Made by a program: the position numbers and the translations under genes
Notes under the pieces: model-generated
Seen by the model: only the letters and a program-made list of their open reading frames with translations
Database searches by the model: none
Told to the model about the DNA's origin: nothing
Shown: positions 43,342 to 56,857 of the stretch, one piece after another
Position numbering within the stretch: position 1 is the stretch's first letter
Layout of the letters: the number at the start of each line of letters is the position of its first letter
NCBI GenBank assembly: GCA_025094145.1
Contig: JALLLS010000054.1
Coordinates: forward strand, 62,001-126,000
Source: Spinellus fusiger
Taxonomy: Eukaryota > Mucoromycota > Mucoromycetes > Mucorales > Phycomycetaceae
Length of the DNA stretch: 64,000 nucleotides
Direction of reading: 5' to 3'

Positions 43342-46300
43342 TGTAAAGGATATTTTTGGTAAATTTAAAAGAAAAAGATAGAAATTGGTACTGTAGAAAG
43401 TATTGGAAGGATTGAGGCTGGTAAGATAAAAATGTTACAAATTACAAGTGATCAGAAAAGGATAAGCAAATGTTTGCAAGGAGAGAAAAAGAATGAAGCA
43501 AGTAGAGAATAGAACGCAAAAGGGAATTGGTAAAGACAAGCTTAAAAGTGGAGGAGTAGAGTGAAAGAATAAGGTGGTGCGATTGGAGGATTTGATAATG
43601 AAATGATTTCAATTCTTTTTATCAGTCTTCCTAAAGTTCACAATACAAGTAAGCAAAGTAATGAATACAGGAACAAAGAAAAAGAAAGAGCAAAAGAGGC
43701 CCTCTTTATAAAGGAGTGTTGGAGACCCCCTGCGGATGTTACATGTAAAAGCTCAGACTCTTTTTTTAATTATTGACAGCCAACTATGGAAAGAGGCGGG
43801 GTAATAATAATTAAGAACGGTTAAGAAACAAAAGCGGGAAAGCATCTTCGAAAGGGCCCACCCACTTGTCTCATCAGTTTAAACCACTTTCATTAAGTCT
43901 CCTATTCTAAAATTGCTACAAAAGTGCTCGCCAGAAACAACCCAGACCTGTGTCATTGTCTTGTATTCTCAATAGAAAAATAGAACAATGTATTGAAGAG
44001 ATGCCATCTGCTCTTACTATTGTTGAAGAGAACAACTATTTTCTACTGTTTCTGCAATTCAAAGAAATGCCACTCTAATGTTGCGTAGTATACAACAGCC
44101 ACTGTCCATCTCCATGAGAAGCAAGGGAGAGTCGTCATCCGTGATCTCAGCACAGACAATTCTCCTAGCACTTGCAAATATAACGAGAGGAAAAAAGAAA
44201 AAGAAAAAGGAAAATAATTTTAGCACTCTTGAAAGGGGCACATTACACGAGTTGATCTATGGCCATACTCAGGCAGAGTAGCAAAGATATCCATTATTAG
44301 GAATAAAATTATAAAAGGATCGACATCTACGTATCTACCCACGAGTAAAGTTTTTTTGGTTTATCCATATTTTATTTTATTTTTACAATGAAACATCTAG
44401 GAGGGATAGTCGGAAATTTTAGATTTACTGATCTTCCTATAGTGTAACGGTTTTCTATAATAATTCATTCTACCTTAATAGCATGGCTGCTGAGGTCATC
44501 TCAACATGTTATTTATAACCAGATAGTAATTATAAGAGAAATGGAATGTCAAGTAAATCCATAGTCAGAGAATTAAAAATGATGCAATCTATTATTATAA
44601 TAGATAGGTAGAACTGCATTTCCTAACCAAAGAAATAAAAATAAAATAAAAAAAGTAAAAAGTAAAAAGTAAAAAGTAAAAGAAAGTGAATGAACAAAAA
44701 GGAAAGTCTCAACTCACTACCATCTTCTGCAACTTTGCCCGTGTTGATATATCACTTATACTAGACATAACTAATATATTCACAATTCTACCAAGTCATA
44801 CCTCGCCTCTACACAAACTTCAATTCTTTCTTTCTTTCTTTTTTTTTATAAATAAAAAGTCCCTATTAGTTCATAAAAGCCAATCTTCTTTTTTAAATCT
44901 GAACATGTGTACAGACGACTTCATTCTTGTATTTCACCAAAAAACAATATTACAACATTCCTACTATTCGGTTTTATACACAAGATAATGAAGAGAGTGA
45001 GTTACACTGCAGAAAGTATAGTACTCGAGTGGTTTACTCATGTTGAGCTTTACGGGAATTTATTTTTTGTAAAGGGTAATGCTATAAGCTCACCCAGTAG
45101 GACATGCTCGATTGTAGCACGCTTTCAAAAAGATGTGGAGTCAAATAAACAACATGGTTAAAGGAGAAAATCTATTCTTTTAGTGGCTAGATTACTAGTG
45201 ATGAGGCAAAAAAGAAAGAAAAAAAAGAAAACCATATGGTAAAAGGACTCGCTTAATACTACTCATTTAGAGAATATTTTTTACATTATCGTAACGAGTT
45301 TTCTGGTATTTATTTTGGGACTTTGCTGGTGACTGGAGTTGAACAAAACTATTGCCTTTCAAAAAGGAAGATCTTTTATCACAGTGAATTATGAAATGGC
45401 ATTGGCCACATGAGAACACTGAGGCTCGTCGACCCTCTCCCTTTTGTAATATTGATCATTAGCACCATGATAATTTGACTCCATGTCCTACTTTCATTCT
45501 TCTCCGCCAGTAAGTGCCTATTACCATTTGGTATAAACTGACTCGAGTTGCTCTATTGGTACATTCTTAGCAACTTTAACCAGTCAGGGAAACTGTTCAG
45601 TAAGCTTGACAGTGATGAATTGCTTACAAGAACCTCTCTAATTAAGTAGAAAGAGAAAGAGATGGGTTATAAAGCATGACCAAAGTGGTGTTCTGTTGAA
45701 CATGGAGTGATTGTCAGTGTATCTACTTACTATCTCATCTCTTGACAATACACATTATTGTTTTTTATTTTATAAATACCAACCTTAATAATACCTTGAC
45801 CCTTTTTTACAACAATATTTCCGGATTCTATTTCTTTATGTAACACACTTGTGATACTCTTTGTTGCGTGAGTGCTATCTAAATTGAATCTTTGATTGAA
45901 ACTTGCCTTGTTTGACCTGATTTCAACTGTACTGTGTCTACCCTGATTCTTTCTTGGCCCATATACCACCACCAATCCCTATTAAATTAAGCTCATCTAA
46001 AGAGCTTTATAGTGTTCACAACAAGTAAAGATCTATAGAATTCTTGAATGTGGGCCTACTCTATTATTTTTAGCATCATATGATCAGCCAATGAGTCTCA
46101 ATCTTATTCTGTTGCATGTTAATATACTATTTTTGTTTAAAGTGTCAATGTAAAATAACATATAAGAAAAATGAAGATATTTTAAGGATTCTACGGTATG
46201 GAAATTATGTAAAAGCAAACAACATATCAACAGCTTTCCCTTTGGATTCTTAAACGGGCTATTATTCTCTAAAAAAGGCATTAGAAATCCTATTATGGTT

Positions 46301-49300
46301 TGGTGACCGTAAATTATTTGTGTGCTTAAAAGAAAAGAGGCACTGATAATGTGTAAACTAAAAAGTAGTATCAAATAGCATTGTTGGTTCAGTTATTGAC
46401 TACACCAGCGTGTAGCTGACCCCAAACATTTGCTGCTATTTAAGTTATCGGTCGGAGGTACGGCCGACACACATTGACTCTAAATGTTAACCCTCTGGTT
46501 ACCTAACAATAGTTACCTACAGAATTTGTACAAAACTATTTTATTTTTTATTTCATTTAATCATTTCCATAGACTATTCCCCTCTTGTAAAGCTTGTTAA
46601 ACTTGAGAATATTAAGTTCCCAAACCATAGCACTCTTATTAAAGAGTGTTCTCACTTGGAGATGAATTCTAAGAATTGGTCATTCATGTGTTGGATTCTA
46701 TTCTGAACAACTGAATGAATAGAATACAATGAAAATAGTTATAAATAAATAGGTGTTTGTAGGCAATATCTATTGTTTTCAGCATAAAAAAGCCCATAAT
46801 CAGGATTTCAAATATAAAAATGGCAACAACACACTAACCTGACTTGAAAATAAGGGATCTTGTGTCTTAATATTATTACGTGTAAAATACAGGGTCAACT
46901 TGAATATCCCTCATCTTGATCAAATAGAAATAATTCATTAGGCTTACTTGATTACCAATTTATGTAAGATTACTCTGGGTGCTTGTTACTATTAAAATAG
47001 TAGGTTAGACACACATCCGAGTGAGCAGGAAGCCATCTTGGGGTGTTGTTGAGAGAGTTCGATTTTGTTTAAATTGATGTGAAGATAAGTATAGGAGAAG
47101 TATAAAATAGCAATAAATAACGGTTTTCCATAGAATTCATTTCACTTTTAAAAGAGATGTCAAGAATATGAATTTATTCGTTAGAGATAAGCCATTGGTG
47201 ATTCAAATGATAAGCAGACACTTTTATAGAGATATCTGAATCTGATTGCTGCCCTTTGTTTCAAATTTAGTGCATTAATGTGAATACACTTTGATCGAAT
47301 ATCCTATACAAGTAACAGAATCAAATGATTTGAATCGACAAAATATAGAAAAACTACATGTATTACATACAAAACATTGGATAATAAGTGTTCATTCTTA
47401 CCATTTTATATCATTTTATATTTGATATCTTAATGGTTAGTCTAATAGAAAGATTCACTAAGAATCACGGGAAAGCATCTTTACTTAAATTATAATAAGT
47501 GTTTTCTGATGTAAGAGTTTGTGTAGTCCAAGAATTAGTCTTGAAAACTGTAAAAAAAAAAGGTAAAAACTATTCTCGATACGCTTGAGGCCATATTTGA
47601 CATACTTTGCGTCAAATAAGCTATATCCTATTGTTATCCTGTATAATCAAAATTGTACTACATGATAAGAAGCTTTGTCAAGTTTTTTATTGTTACCTTC
47701 AAGTTAAATGCATCTTAGCACATTGTCAAAGCAAAGAGCTTCGGCTATACCTGCTCAAGCTTATTTTGCATATGCATGAACTGACTTTAAGTTATATTCC
47801 TTTTACACCTCTACCTTCTAAATAAGGGTAACTATTCTATGATAAGCATTTGATTACCCTATTCTATACTTTGGATTACGCTTGATCGGTACTCATATAT
47901 TCCAGATGAACTCTTTCTAGCAATGTTACCCACACTGCTTCGATAACAAGCAAATCGAGCAAATCTTTTCAATATCCAATGACTATCTTATTCTCTTTAA
48001 GCTAAAACTTGAAACAATTTTATAAGTGAGACGCACCCTTTTCTCTTTCTTTTTCTCGAATAAATTGCTATATCTCTATACTATTCTGTGGAAGCACTTT
48101 ATTTCTATTTATTAATACTTTTAGCAATATTCAATTCTAGACAGCCTATCAGATGAATTACAATTCAGGAGTGTTTGTCTTATAGTAATTTTTTATATAA
48201 AGTATTGGGTTAGTATTTTTGGAGAACAAACTACCATAATTTATTAAAAGTCCACGTAGCTTCACCGCTGGTTATGTAACTGCTTATGCAAAGTTACAAA
48301 CTCTCTATCCATATATAGTCTTAATATATGTTCTCCGATCAATATTTTGTAGCAGATTGTACTTTGGATACGAGACCCTGCAGCATCATATCTAATTGGT
48401 CTATTAAACACAGCATATGTATAGTGAGAGATAACAAGCTATAATTTCCTTTCATAGCATACGATGGGCTATGATACCTAGACCAGAGTACCCTCTGGTT
48501 TTTGCCTTTTGGTATGTTTGTGATGTTGATATGCACAGTACTTAAAAAGGAAAGCTAGCTATTGTTTATATGGTCAACGTGCTCTTTAGTATTCAGACAT
48601 TGTAGGCTTGACACTTTATTAACCTTTTTGAAGGGTGGGTTTATTTCTTTTTAAAAATAAAAATAAGGATATACCCTGTCCCTCACACTGCTTACCCAAC
48701 CGCTATCTACTACCAAGCCTATAACAGTCACTATCTGAGATATAATATATTATATTAATCCACCAAAAACGAGCTTATTTATTCTAGGCTTTCTTGCCAC
48801 TTAGCATTTATGTGAATCATTGAGCTATAAGAGTCAATCCCAATAAACTGGATACATTTTAGATACTCTATTGATACACCGAGGCCTTTAACAAATTGAT
48901 AAAGACATATTCCCTCTATGCTCACACTTGTATTTGCACCTTTTTCTTTTTGGTATTAAAATCCATAACTGTCATTACGTAATGTGTTGTTTTTGTCAAT
49001 CATAGGCAAATCCACACTCGATCCCTTTAATGATTTATTTTCTTGACACTGCTAAGCATCATCATTGTCATCGTCATAGGTTGTATGTGCTTTTGTACTT
49101 TTGTACAGATATATAAATATATAGATGTGTTTATGCTTGAACATTTGAACAGTTTACGTACATATTTCATAACCGCTAAACTCTAAGACTAAATAATGGA
49201 AGAGGTTGTATAATAAAAATATTTATAACACACATGTCTCGACAAGATGTCAAGATTAAATTAACATTTATGTAATTCTTATTGTTTATATTTTTATATT

Positions 49301-50386
49301 TTTATTTGGAAAAATACAAGAAGTGTGCGCGCAATTATATCATTAGAGCTCATAATGAGCCATAACATTTTTCCAGGTGTTATAGCTTGTGCTTCACCTA
49401 TTGCTTTCAATATCCAGGGAACTCATGGGTAATCGTAGACTCATCCACCCAATAGATATCTAGTACTACAGCGTGTAACCATAACATTTGCTGTCTATGT
49501 ATTATTCCTTTAACCGTGCTCTCAGAAATTCATTTAGCCCCAGACATAGATGTTTTGCTAATACAGATAGGTCACGAACGCCAATCCATATGTTTCACTA
49601 TTTTACAATAAGTTTATCTTTATCCGCACTATTGTACTATGATACTGGACTCCTAACTGCAACATACAACTTTTTGTATTTCACGAGGCCAAAATAGTAC
49701 ACGTTTACTACAGTAAAAAAAGTAAGGGTCCTCACAGTTATTAAAAGAAGTAGACAAAAACTTCAGGGTGCTATAAATATAGTAGTTACAAATGAGTTGC
49801 TTTTCTTGTATTAAGACAAGCATTTATACATGTTCTGAGTTTCCTTTTAACTCATAGTTTTTTTTTTTGCTCTTTTTTCACACTTATTTTTATACACACC
49901 AGTATCACATAAACAAGATTCAAACTCTAATTATAGTTACAATTTGTAACCTCGTAGGATAAGCCATCTTTATATTATTTTAGTCCAAGGTAACAAAGTG
50001 CTAACAAAGTGCTAACAAAGTGCTAACAGTGCTAACATAGTGGGGGACAATGTGTTGATGAATTCAATGGCAAAGCGGAGCAGTATTCTTTACACCTTTT
50101 TTATTTTAATAATAGTTTACCTTTATGTTTTTCTTTGAACTTTGTCGAATCTCTTGTGTTGGTGTTTTATTATTCTATTCTATGAGAAAGGCTTTAGGAT
50201 GTTCCACAAATGGATAATCCGATTTATTTTCAAACTATCTTTTTGACAGATAGAATGGTAATTTGTTTAGACTACTATCCGCAAAAAGTGAGCATGCATA
50301 GAATGAAAACAGGGTTCAAAAAGCATTTATTTCATAATTCATTTGAAATCCATATGGTTTTTCATAAGCCATTCTTATTGATGTAC
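43342..50386. other. Gene-poor AT-rich island, left part
   Basis: Seven kilobases without a supported gene. The first ~650 bases are the presumed promoter and leader of the APSES gene. A 67-codon ATG-initiated frame at 44078-44281 and open stretches at 44686-44988 and 45730-45975 (minus) show no family motifs. A GTCGG/CCGAC hairpin lies at 46449-46466, and a ~30-nt sequence around 46405-46440 recurs near 49468-49498. A GTGCTAACAAA short tandem lies at 49989-50035. The composition suggests old, eroded repeats. Confidence 0.5.
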
Positions 50387-51590
50387 TACACACCAGGATA
50401 TTTTTGAGATATATAAGGAAATATTCTGAGAATGAAACAAATAAATGATTATGATTGGCTATTGTGTTTGAAATACTTTTCGCTACCTGAATATACAATT
50501 CCAAACTCTGACTGCCTGTTTTAGCAATGGCTATTGACTTTGCAATAAAACGCTATAATTTTGGATATAAAAGGAATAAATAAAGCCATTATTGAAACCC
50601 AGTCACTGATATTCTTCTCTTAACATATTATGTTATCCATAAGCCCATAGTATTTGCAGTATGACACTGCTTAAGAAAGATGTTTATTATAAGAAATACT
50701 GAAATAACTTTAGTGGTCATTATCCATAAAATAGAGCCAAACTCACTTATATTAAAAACTGTATAGCCATTCACTGAATCAATATCCATAATCACTTCTT
50801 TAACTGCTTTCAATAATAGTACTTAATGATAACAACGTATTGTTTCTAATACTGTCCTTTAGACCTAAGGCAAATAGAGTGTGAATTGTTTGACTTGTGG
50901 ATTTTATGAGTAGAGGCTAGATTATAATACACCAGAATAGAGATAAAACTATTATTTGTTTTGATATTCCCCTCCTTTTTTTATTTCCCACACTGTCCAT
51001 ACAACTTAACACTCAAGTACTCGTCAAGATGAGCATAAATAAGCAAGGTAATGTGCTATTAACAAAGCAAAACAATAGAAGAAAGTGATAGACACTACCG
51101 AAGACTATTCTGGAAGTTAAAAGGTAAGCAGTATCTTCCTCTGGGCTTGAGCTCAATGTATTCCACAAGACACTCATTGTATTGTTATTAGGCAAGTAAA
51201 GACTCCTTTCAAGTCAGTACCAAGTGGTCTTCTATACTATCTAGGGTCTCTAGGGTATACTCCTGAGTACAGTTATCTATCCTCCAAGAACAAAGCACAA
51301 GGCCTTTAGGGTATAGAATCCATTTCTATGAGGGAGTGTACTTTGGAAGTCGCTATAGTACATACTATACTATTAGCTATACTATTACAATAAACAATTT
51401 TATTCATAAACAATATATTTTACTGATAATACAATTTGATAGTAAGGTATACTACAAAAGGAAACTAACATTTGGATATCCCCAAACCTTTTGATTTTAA
51501 ACACAGTTACATATAAGGGCAAAATTCGGGATGAACATAAAAGGAAGGGGATATCACCGCTTAAAGGCTAGAAAAATCTTCTGGTGTGTA
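50387..51590 (-). mobile_element. Tc1/mariner-like element, copy 2 (inverted)
   Basis: Second member of the family at 27017-28771, in the opposite orientation. It is bordered by TA (50387-50388 and 51589-51590); its ends begin CACACCAGGATATTTT (from 50389) and, read inward on the other strand, CACACCAGAAGATTTT (from 51588). Length is 1,204 bp and it lacks both MITE-like insertions of copy 1. Shared coding-like remains on the minus strand include VFNISEFGSILWIMTT (about 50,750-50,700) and FSEYFLIYLKNILVC (about 50,430-50,390). No intact transposase. Confidence 0.85.
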
Positions 51591-54500
51591 TAGAAAGAAG
51601 TTTTCTTTATAGAAATAGAAACAGAGGAAGGTGAATACATAATGCTTTAGATCTGCCTTTTTTTTTTACTCTTTTGCGTATAGCAGACCAAACTCTCGCC
51701 ATTGTTAAACATCATTAGCATTAGTATCTCTAGAGTTGATTTTAAGACTGATTATTTAATTCATTATGCAATTACTCTCATTCTGAGAGCATTATTGAGT
51801 AGGGTGTTCAAGATGTTGATCGTTTGTCTTTTGTCATTACAGTGATTTTAAGAGTCAAGCTGACTAGTTTGGGCCCGACTAATTTTTCATCTCCCGCGCC
51901 ACTTGTCAATAGTGGTTATTGCTTACGAGATAATTAGCATGCAGGTACTGACCTACAATTTTATTCGCACACTTTCAGTTACAAGAAAATCTTTCTGTCC
52001 TGTTTTCTATATTATTATTATTATTTTGCTTTTATTTTACACACTGCTTTTACAAAATGAATTCTTGAATAACTCTACTTTTAATATAATAAAAATAGCT
52101 GATGATTTATTTGTGGTTTTTTTTAAAAAGGCTCAATGTCTTGAAAACACGTTCTTTAGAAATAGAGCATAAAATGAAAACAAAATAAAATAGAAAACAA
52201 AATAAAACAAAACAAAATAGAAAATAAGACAGAAATGCGCTCTGTTGTTGTAAATCTGTTGGTCAGAGACTTTAATTCCAGTTCACCCTGAGTTTTTTGG
52301 ATTTTGGATTTTGGATTATGTTTTATGTTTTTTTTTTCATCCGATAATAGAATTTTTCTGTGAGGTTGAATCTTGACAAAAAAAACATCGGAGTCAAGCC
52401 CACAAGCCTTGTTCTGTGGATTGTCGTAGTTCAAAAGTGCTCTTAATCACTTATTCAGATACTGCAGTTCATAATGAATCAGTGAATACAATCAGATATG
52501 CATGGTGGCGTTCCTTGTACTGAAAAGGAAGACTTACAACATTATTTGTAAAGCTTTTTATTTTATTTTATTTTATTTATTATTCATTCTATACTGGCGG
52601 ATTCTTAGGCTCCGTTCTTTTCAAATAAATAAATAGAAAACAAGACATCTAAATCTATGTGTGGTATAATAGATTCAAAGTCCTCTTGGTATTTTAGAAA
52701 CTTCACAAAAGCCCATTAGACACTCAAGCCTTTCTACCATTTTGCCATTGTAACTGCGGGATATAAAAATCGCAATGACGGCAATTGAAGCAAGGACTGC
52801 TTTTCTCTCGTTTCTTCTTACTGATAGATTTGCTTGCATCATCAAGGAAATGCTGCTATTCCATGAATTTACTATAGGATCTTTCTCAAAACAAAAAATG
52901 AATAAATAAAATAAATCATTACAAATATCTGAAAAATCTCATAGTGAATCATCATAAATCCATGCAATTACAAAAGTATAAAGGTAGAGTATAAAGGTGA
53001 TCAAATATCTGGTCCTAAAATCCTAAATCCACAAAGTTGGATTGATGCCTATTTGTTTCAGATGAGTGCTTATGGCAAATGAACGTTAAATGATTTGACA
53101 ATCTTCCTGACAAATAGTATACCTTTTATTTTATTTCTATTGCTGCATCCACCTTCTGGCTGTTAAATTGCACAAATTATCACCGTGATATTTTTATAGA
53201 AAATTTCCAGTTGCTAAGGAATATTTCACTGCTTCCTGTTTAATTTCAAGGAGACTGCATTTAGTAAAATCGTCTATTGACAGTATCGCCGAAACAAATG
53301 CTCCCAAAAGGTTGAGAAGTTCCGAAAATATCCCGACGAGCGTCATAGTATCTCTGAAAAGATCCATAACTCAGCTAAGAAATCACCGAGCTGCCCAATG
53401 AGTAGACCTACCTACTGGATTGGCAGCAACATTAACGAGTTTAAATTATTGAGAAACTCAATGTAGAATATTCATGCTATTTAGCATAACATAGTATTTA
53501 TTTTATAAATATTATTTTGAAAATAGAAATCTTTTTTAAATAAAATAAAAACAGAAAGTAATAAAAGTAATAAAATTAAATATAATTAGAAAAATAGAAT
53601 GAGTCAACCACTTAAGCCTAGTTAGTTAATGCTTGTTTGTAGTACTATTTTTAAGTAAATGGAAAGAAATGCTTCCCATTACTTTCAAATACAGTCACAT
53701 CCCTCTCTCTTTTCTTTTTATTCAAACTTCATGTCTATTTTAGCTGTACCATTATAAGATGCATAGCAACGGACTTTTAGCACTACACTATTGAATCTTC
53801 AAAATGACATATCATCAACAAAAGACATGTTTTATGAACAGGAGATTTATGTTTATAAGAGTCATAGCCAACTTCCTCCTCCTCCATGGGTTTGTACTCC
53901 CGCCTTATTGACAATGAGGGTCTTTTCAACAACCCATCTCGTGGAAAACATAGTTCTATCCTTCCGAACGCCTTTGGCCAAGTGAAACTAATGACGCCCA
54001 ATTAGATTCAAATCCAGGTTTTGGGTCAGCCCAAGAAGCATGCCTCGATACCATTTGCCACTGTCTGTCTCCTTATTATATTACTGGTGCGGGACTTGAC
54101 CCTTTCTTGATAGCACGGAACAACCCCAGAATTGATGGATGAGAAATATCTTAGCAGTACGCAGCAGCGTGTGATGTCCTCTGTTCAAACACAATGCCTC
54201 GTCCTTTTTGGTTGGCTGTTTTGTGTCTTTATTGAGTTTATAACCTATTGTCTATCGTTCTATTGTTACTAGTGGTTTAATTCACGTGGTGGCATAATTA
54301 AGCCAATGCCCTACTACCACCTTTTACCTGAGTTTATGTGTTTTGTTCGTGCTCTTCATTCATGGAGGTTCAATAAAACGCATAATTCCGCAAGAATAAT
54401 GCAAATAATGCAATTGGGGGCAAATAAGTCATGTCTGTGCCAAGATCTCACTTTCAATGGATACGAACGCAGTCTCTCTACAAAATAGTTGTAGTAGAAG

Positions 54501-56857
54501 ATACAAAATGCCAGGATAACACGTTTCCTTCAAGACACCGACAGCCACATCGGTGTCTATTGATCTTCCCCACTGAACAGCCTCATAATGTCCCAGTATT
54601 ACCCGACCATGTTTGTGGGGTCACATGCTGAGACAAAAGACCTTTATCGTCATTAAGCAGCACAAAATTAGTGTCTCTTTTGCTCATTCGCTAAAACACC
54701 AACTTTTCCGATCAGTCAGTGCAACACAAAGGGTCATGTGCAAACATTTACCCCCTTCTCCCATTTAGATTCATTTCCACACCTTTTTTTGTCAGATTAG
54801 GGGTTATTTCTGGTAGGAGGGAGGAAATGGAAAGAGTCATGCTTCTTTACAATCGTATCCTTTTATAGAATTATTTTCTTTTGTATTATTTTCTTATAGG
54901 AGGCAGGCCTTGTTTGAAAGTAATTTCTTGTTCTCCCGTGATCTTTCTGTGCTTCTCCCATGATTCTTGTACCTCTACCCATTAGGCCTTCATGTCTGTT
55001 CTCCGTGGCACTTTTATGGAATACCAGTCTCTCGGTAGCACTTTAATGCGTTGCCCACGTTACCCATATTAAAAGGATGTCTATCCAGCCTATACGCAGG
55101 GTCAGCCCCATTGTCTATTGTCAGCCATTGTCTATTCTTAAAGTAACAAAGTAGTCTTGGCAAATATTCTCGTACTGGTCATTGTATCTCATATTCTATA
55201 TATTAAGTATCTATTATATTTCATTAATTTAATACTCGGAATAGTGATAGACATATTTCCTAATTAGAAATATCTCTCAAGACCTATCATACTAGTTCTT
55301 CTCTTTTTATTTCAAATAGAATAGGCACCAATCCCCCTTTTTTTTTCTAGGTCATCTTCTCTAATAGCCCATGACTATCTATCCATCTTTTTCATCTATT
55401 TATGTGTGCTTTTTCATTGCCATGATGGATCAAAATTCATTACTCAAGTCTTATTCGTTATTCACAATAAAATGAAGAAAAAAACAGCTTTTGTTCAAAT
55501 TGAAACACCGACTATAGATATATCAATATAATTTACATTTTATGATGTTGATGCTATTGTTATTTTATGAATTCATTAGTTTAATATTCCAAACATCCAC
55601 TCCAATAATAAAAGAATAATTAAAACACAATAAACAACACAATAAACAATAGAAACAATAGAAACAATAGTGTATATATTTCTTTGTTGGGAAAAATAAC
55701 TCAAGATTTAAGACCCACAGGCTTTTATTGTATTGTTTTATATTGTCTTATATTGTCTTATATTACATTATATTGCACTATGGACACAAGTCAATGTGTG
55801 CACTGAATTTTACTGGGATGGGAGTTTTATTATGAATTTAGAGCTCCCTTGACAAACTTCTCAAGGACTTGCTATAGCATGCAAATAAAAATAGTCAGCA
55901 GCACTAGTGTATCCGAAGATACATCTAGATGGAATACAATTTAGCTATTGTAAGATAATAATAATTAGAATATAGTGGGGTTGTAGTCGAAAAAGGCCTA
56001 AGAAACAGATAATTTGTATTATTAATCACATCTATTGAATAAAATATGTAGCAGTCCAGAGCATAGATCCTTCTCTAGTGTATGAGTTGTTTGTGGACAT
56101 TGACCAGCAAACTGTTAAACAATCCCATGGTATGTTAATATTAACACTGTGTGTGTACAGGAAATAAAATGATTAGACCCTATGTTTGTACTTTTTTTTT
56201 TATCTTTTAGACAATACTCTACTGTAAAGTTAGATCATAAAAAGATGTATTTATTTTTCAGAAATAAAATAAAAGTATGCCATATCTATCTACAGATCTC
56301 ATTTACCAGTTAGCATGTATTAACTTATAAAATAGGTTTGAGCTTTATTCTATTATGTAGTTGTTACCAAAACATGTCTTTATAAATTAAATGTCTATGT
56401 CTATGTCTATGTCTATGTCTATGTCTATGTCTATGTCTATAGTTCAAGGAGAAATATCTATCTCTGTAGAAATGGCTTTTCATTATTTTCAGCTGAGAAG
56501 TCTTGTCTTTTTTCCTTATTTTTTTTATGAAAAAGGGCATGCATAGCTAATACTAAATTCATAAGAATAGTATTCTCTTGTAATCTTCTTTTCTTTTAGA
56601 GAACACCTTTATTCATCCATTCTTTCTAATCAACCGCCTTTAATGATGACAACCAAGGAGGCATAACAATCATAATAAAATGTCATTTGAGAATGATAAA
56701 ACCAGACTCAATATATAATAGAAATTTAAAGGAACAATAAGTCTCCTATAAAATGACCCCACAGTGTCGGGTGCATATAGCATTAACAAGTCACATTCTC
56801 TTCATCTAAACAGATGAGCATCTCAAACACACTTTCCCATTGCCACTTTCTATTGCC
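51591..56857. other. Gene-poor AT-rich island, right part
   Basis: Five kilobases without a supported gene. Open stretches such as 53280-53460 (plus), 53783-54001 (minus) and 54431-54631 (plus) have no recognisable motifs. Simple repeats are (TTATT)n near 52,560 and (ATGTCT)n at 56390-56440. The final ~100 bases may include an upstream exon or promoter of the TMEM209-like gene. Confidence 0.5.
56390..56440 (+). repeat. Hexamer repeat (ATGTCT)x8-9
   Basis: Perfect head-to-tail copies of ATGTCT in intergenic DNA. Confidence 0.95.

Noticed and set aside
44004..44281. Small ATG-initiated frames (25 and 67 codons) upstream of the APSES gene
   Set aside because: No motif, on the opposite strand to the APSES gene, and the second ends in a poly-Lys run from an AAAAAG tract.
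46449..46466. GTCGG...CCGAC hairpin as a possible terminator or Helitron end
   Set aside because: The stem is only 5-6 bp, there is no CTRR terminus after it, and fungi do not use intrinsic terminators of this kind.
52740..52830. Minus-strand CFNCRHCDF-like string resembling a TnpB/Fanzor zinc ribbon
   Set aside because: Only one CxxC pair, stops on both sides, and no RuvC-like blocks nearby on either strand.
53783..54001. Minus-strand 72-codon frame as a retrotransposon fragment
   Set aside because: Starts at TTG directly after a stop, and no gag, protease, reverse transcriptase or integrase motif can be identified.
54000..54030. GGATTTGAATC on the minus strand as a tRNA B box
   Set aside because: No matching A box or cloverleaf could be built around it.
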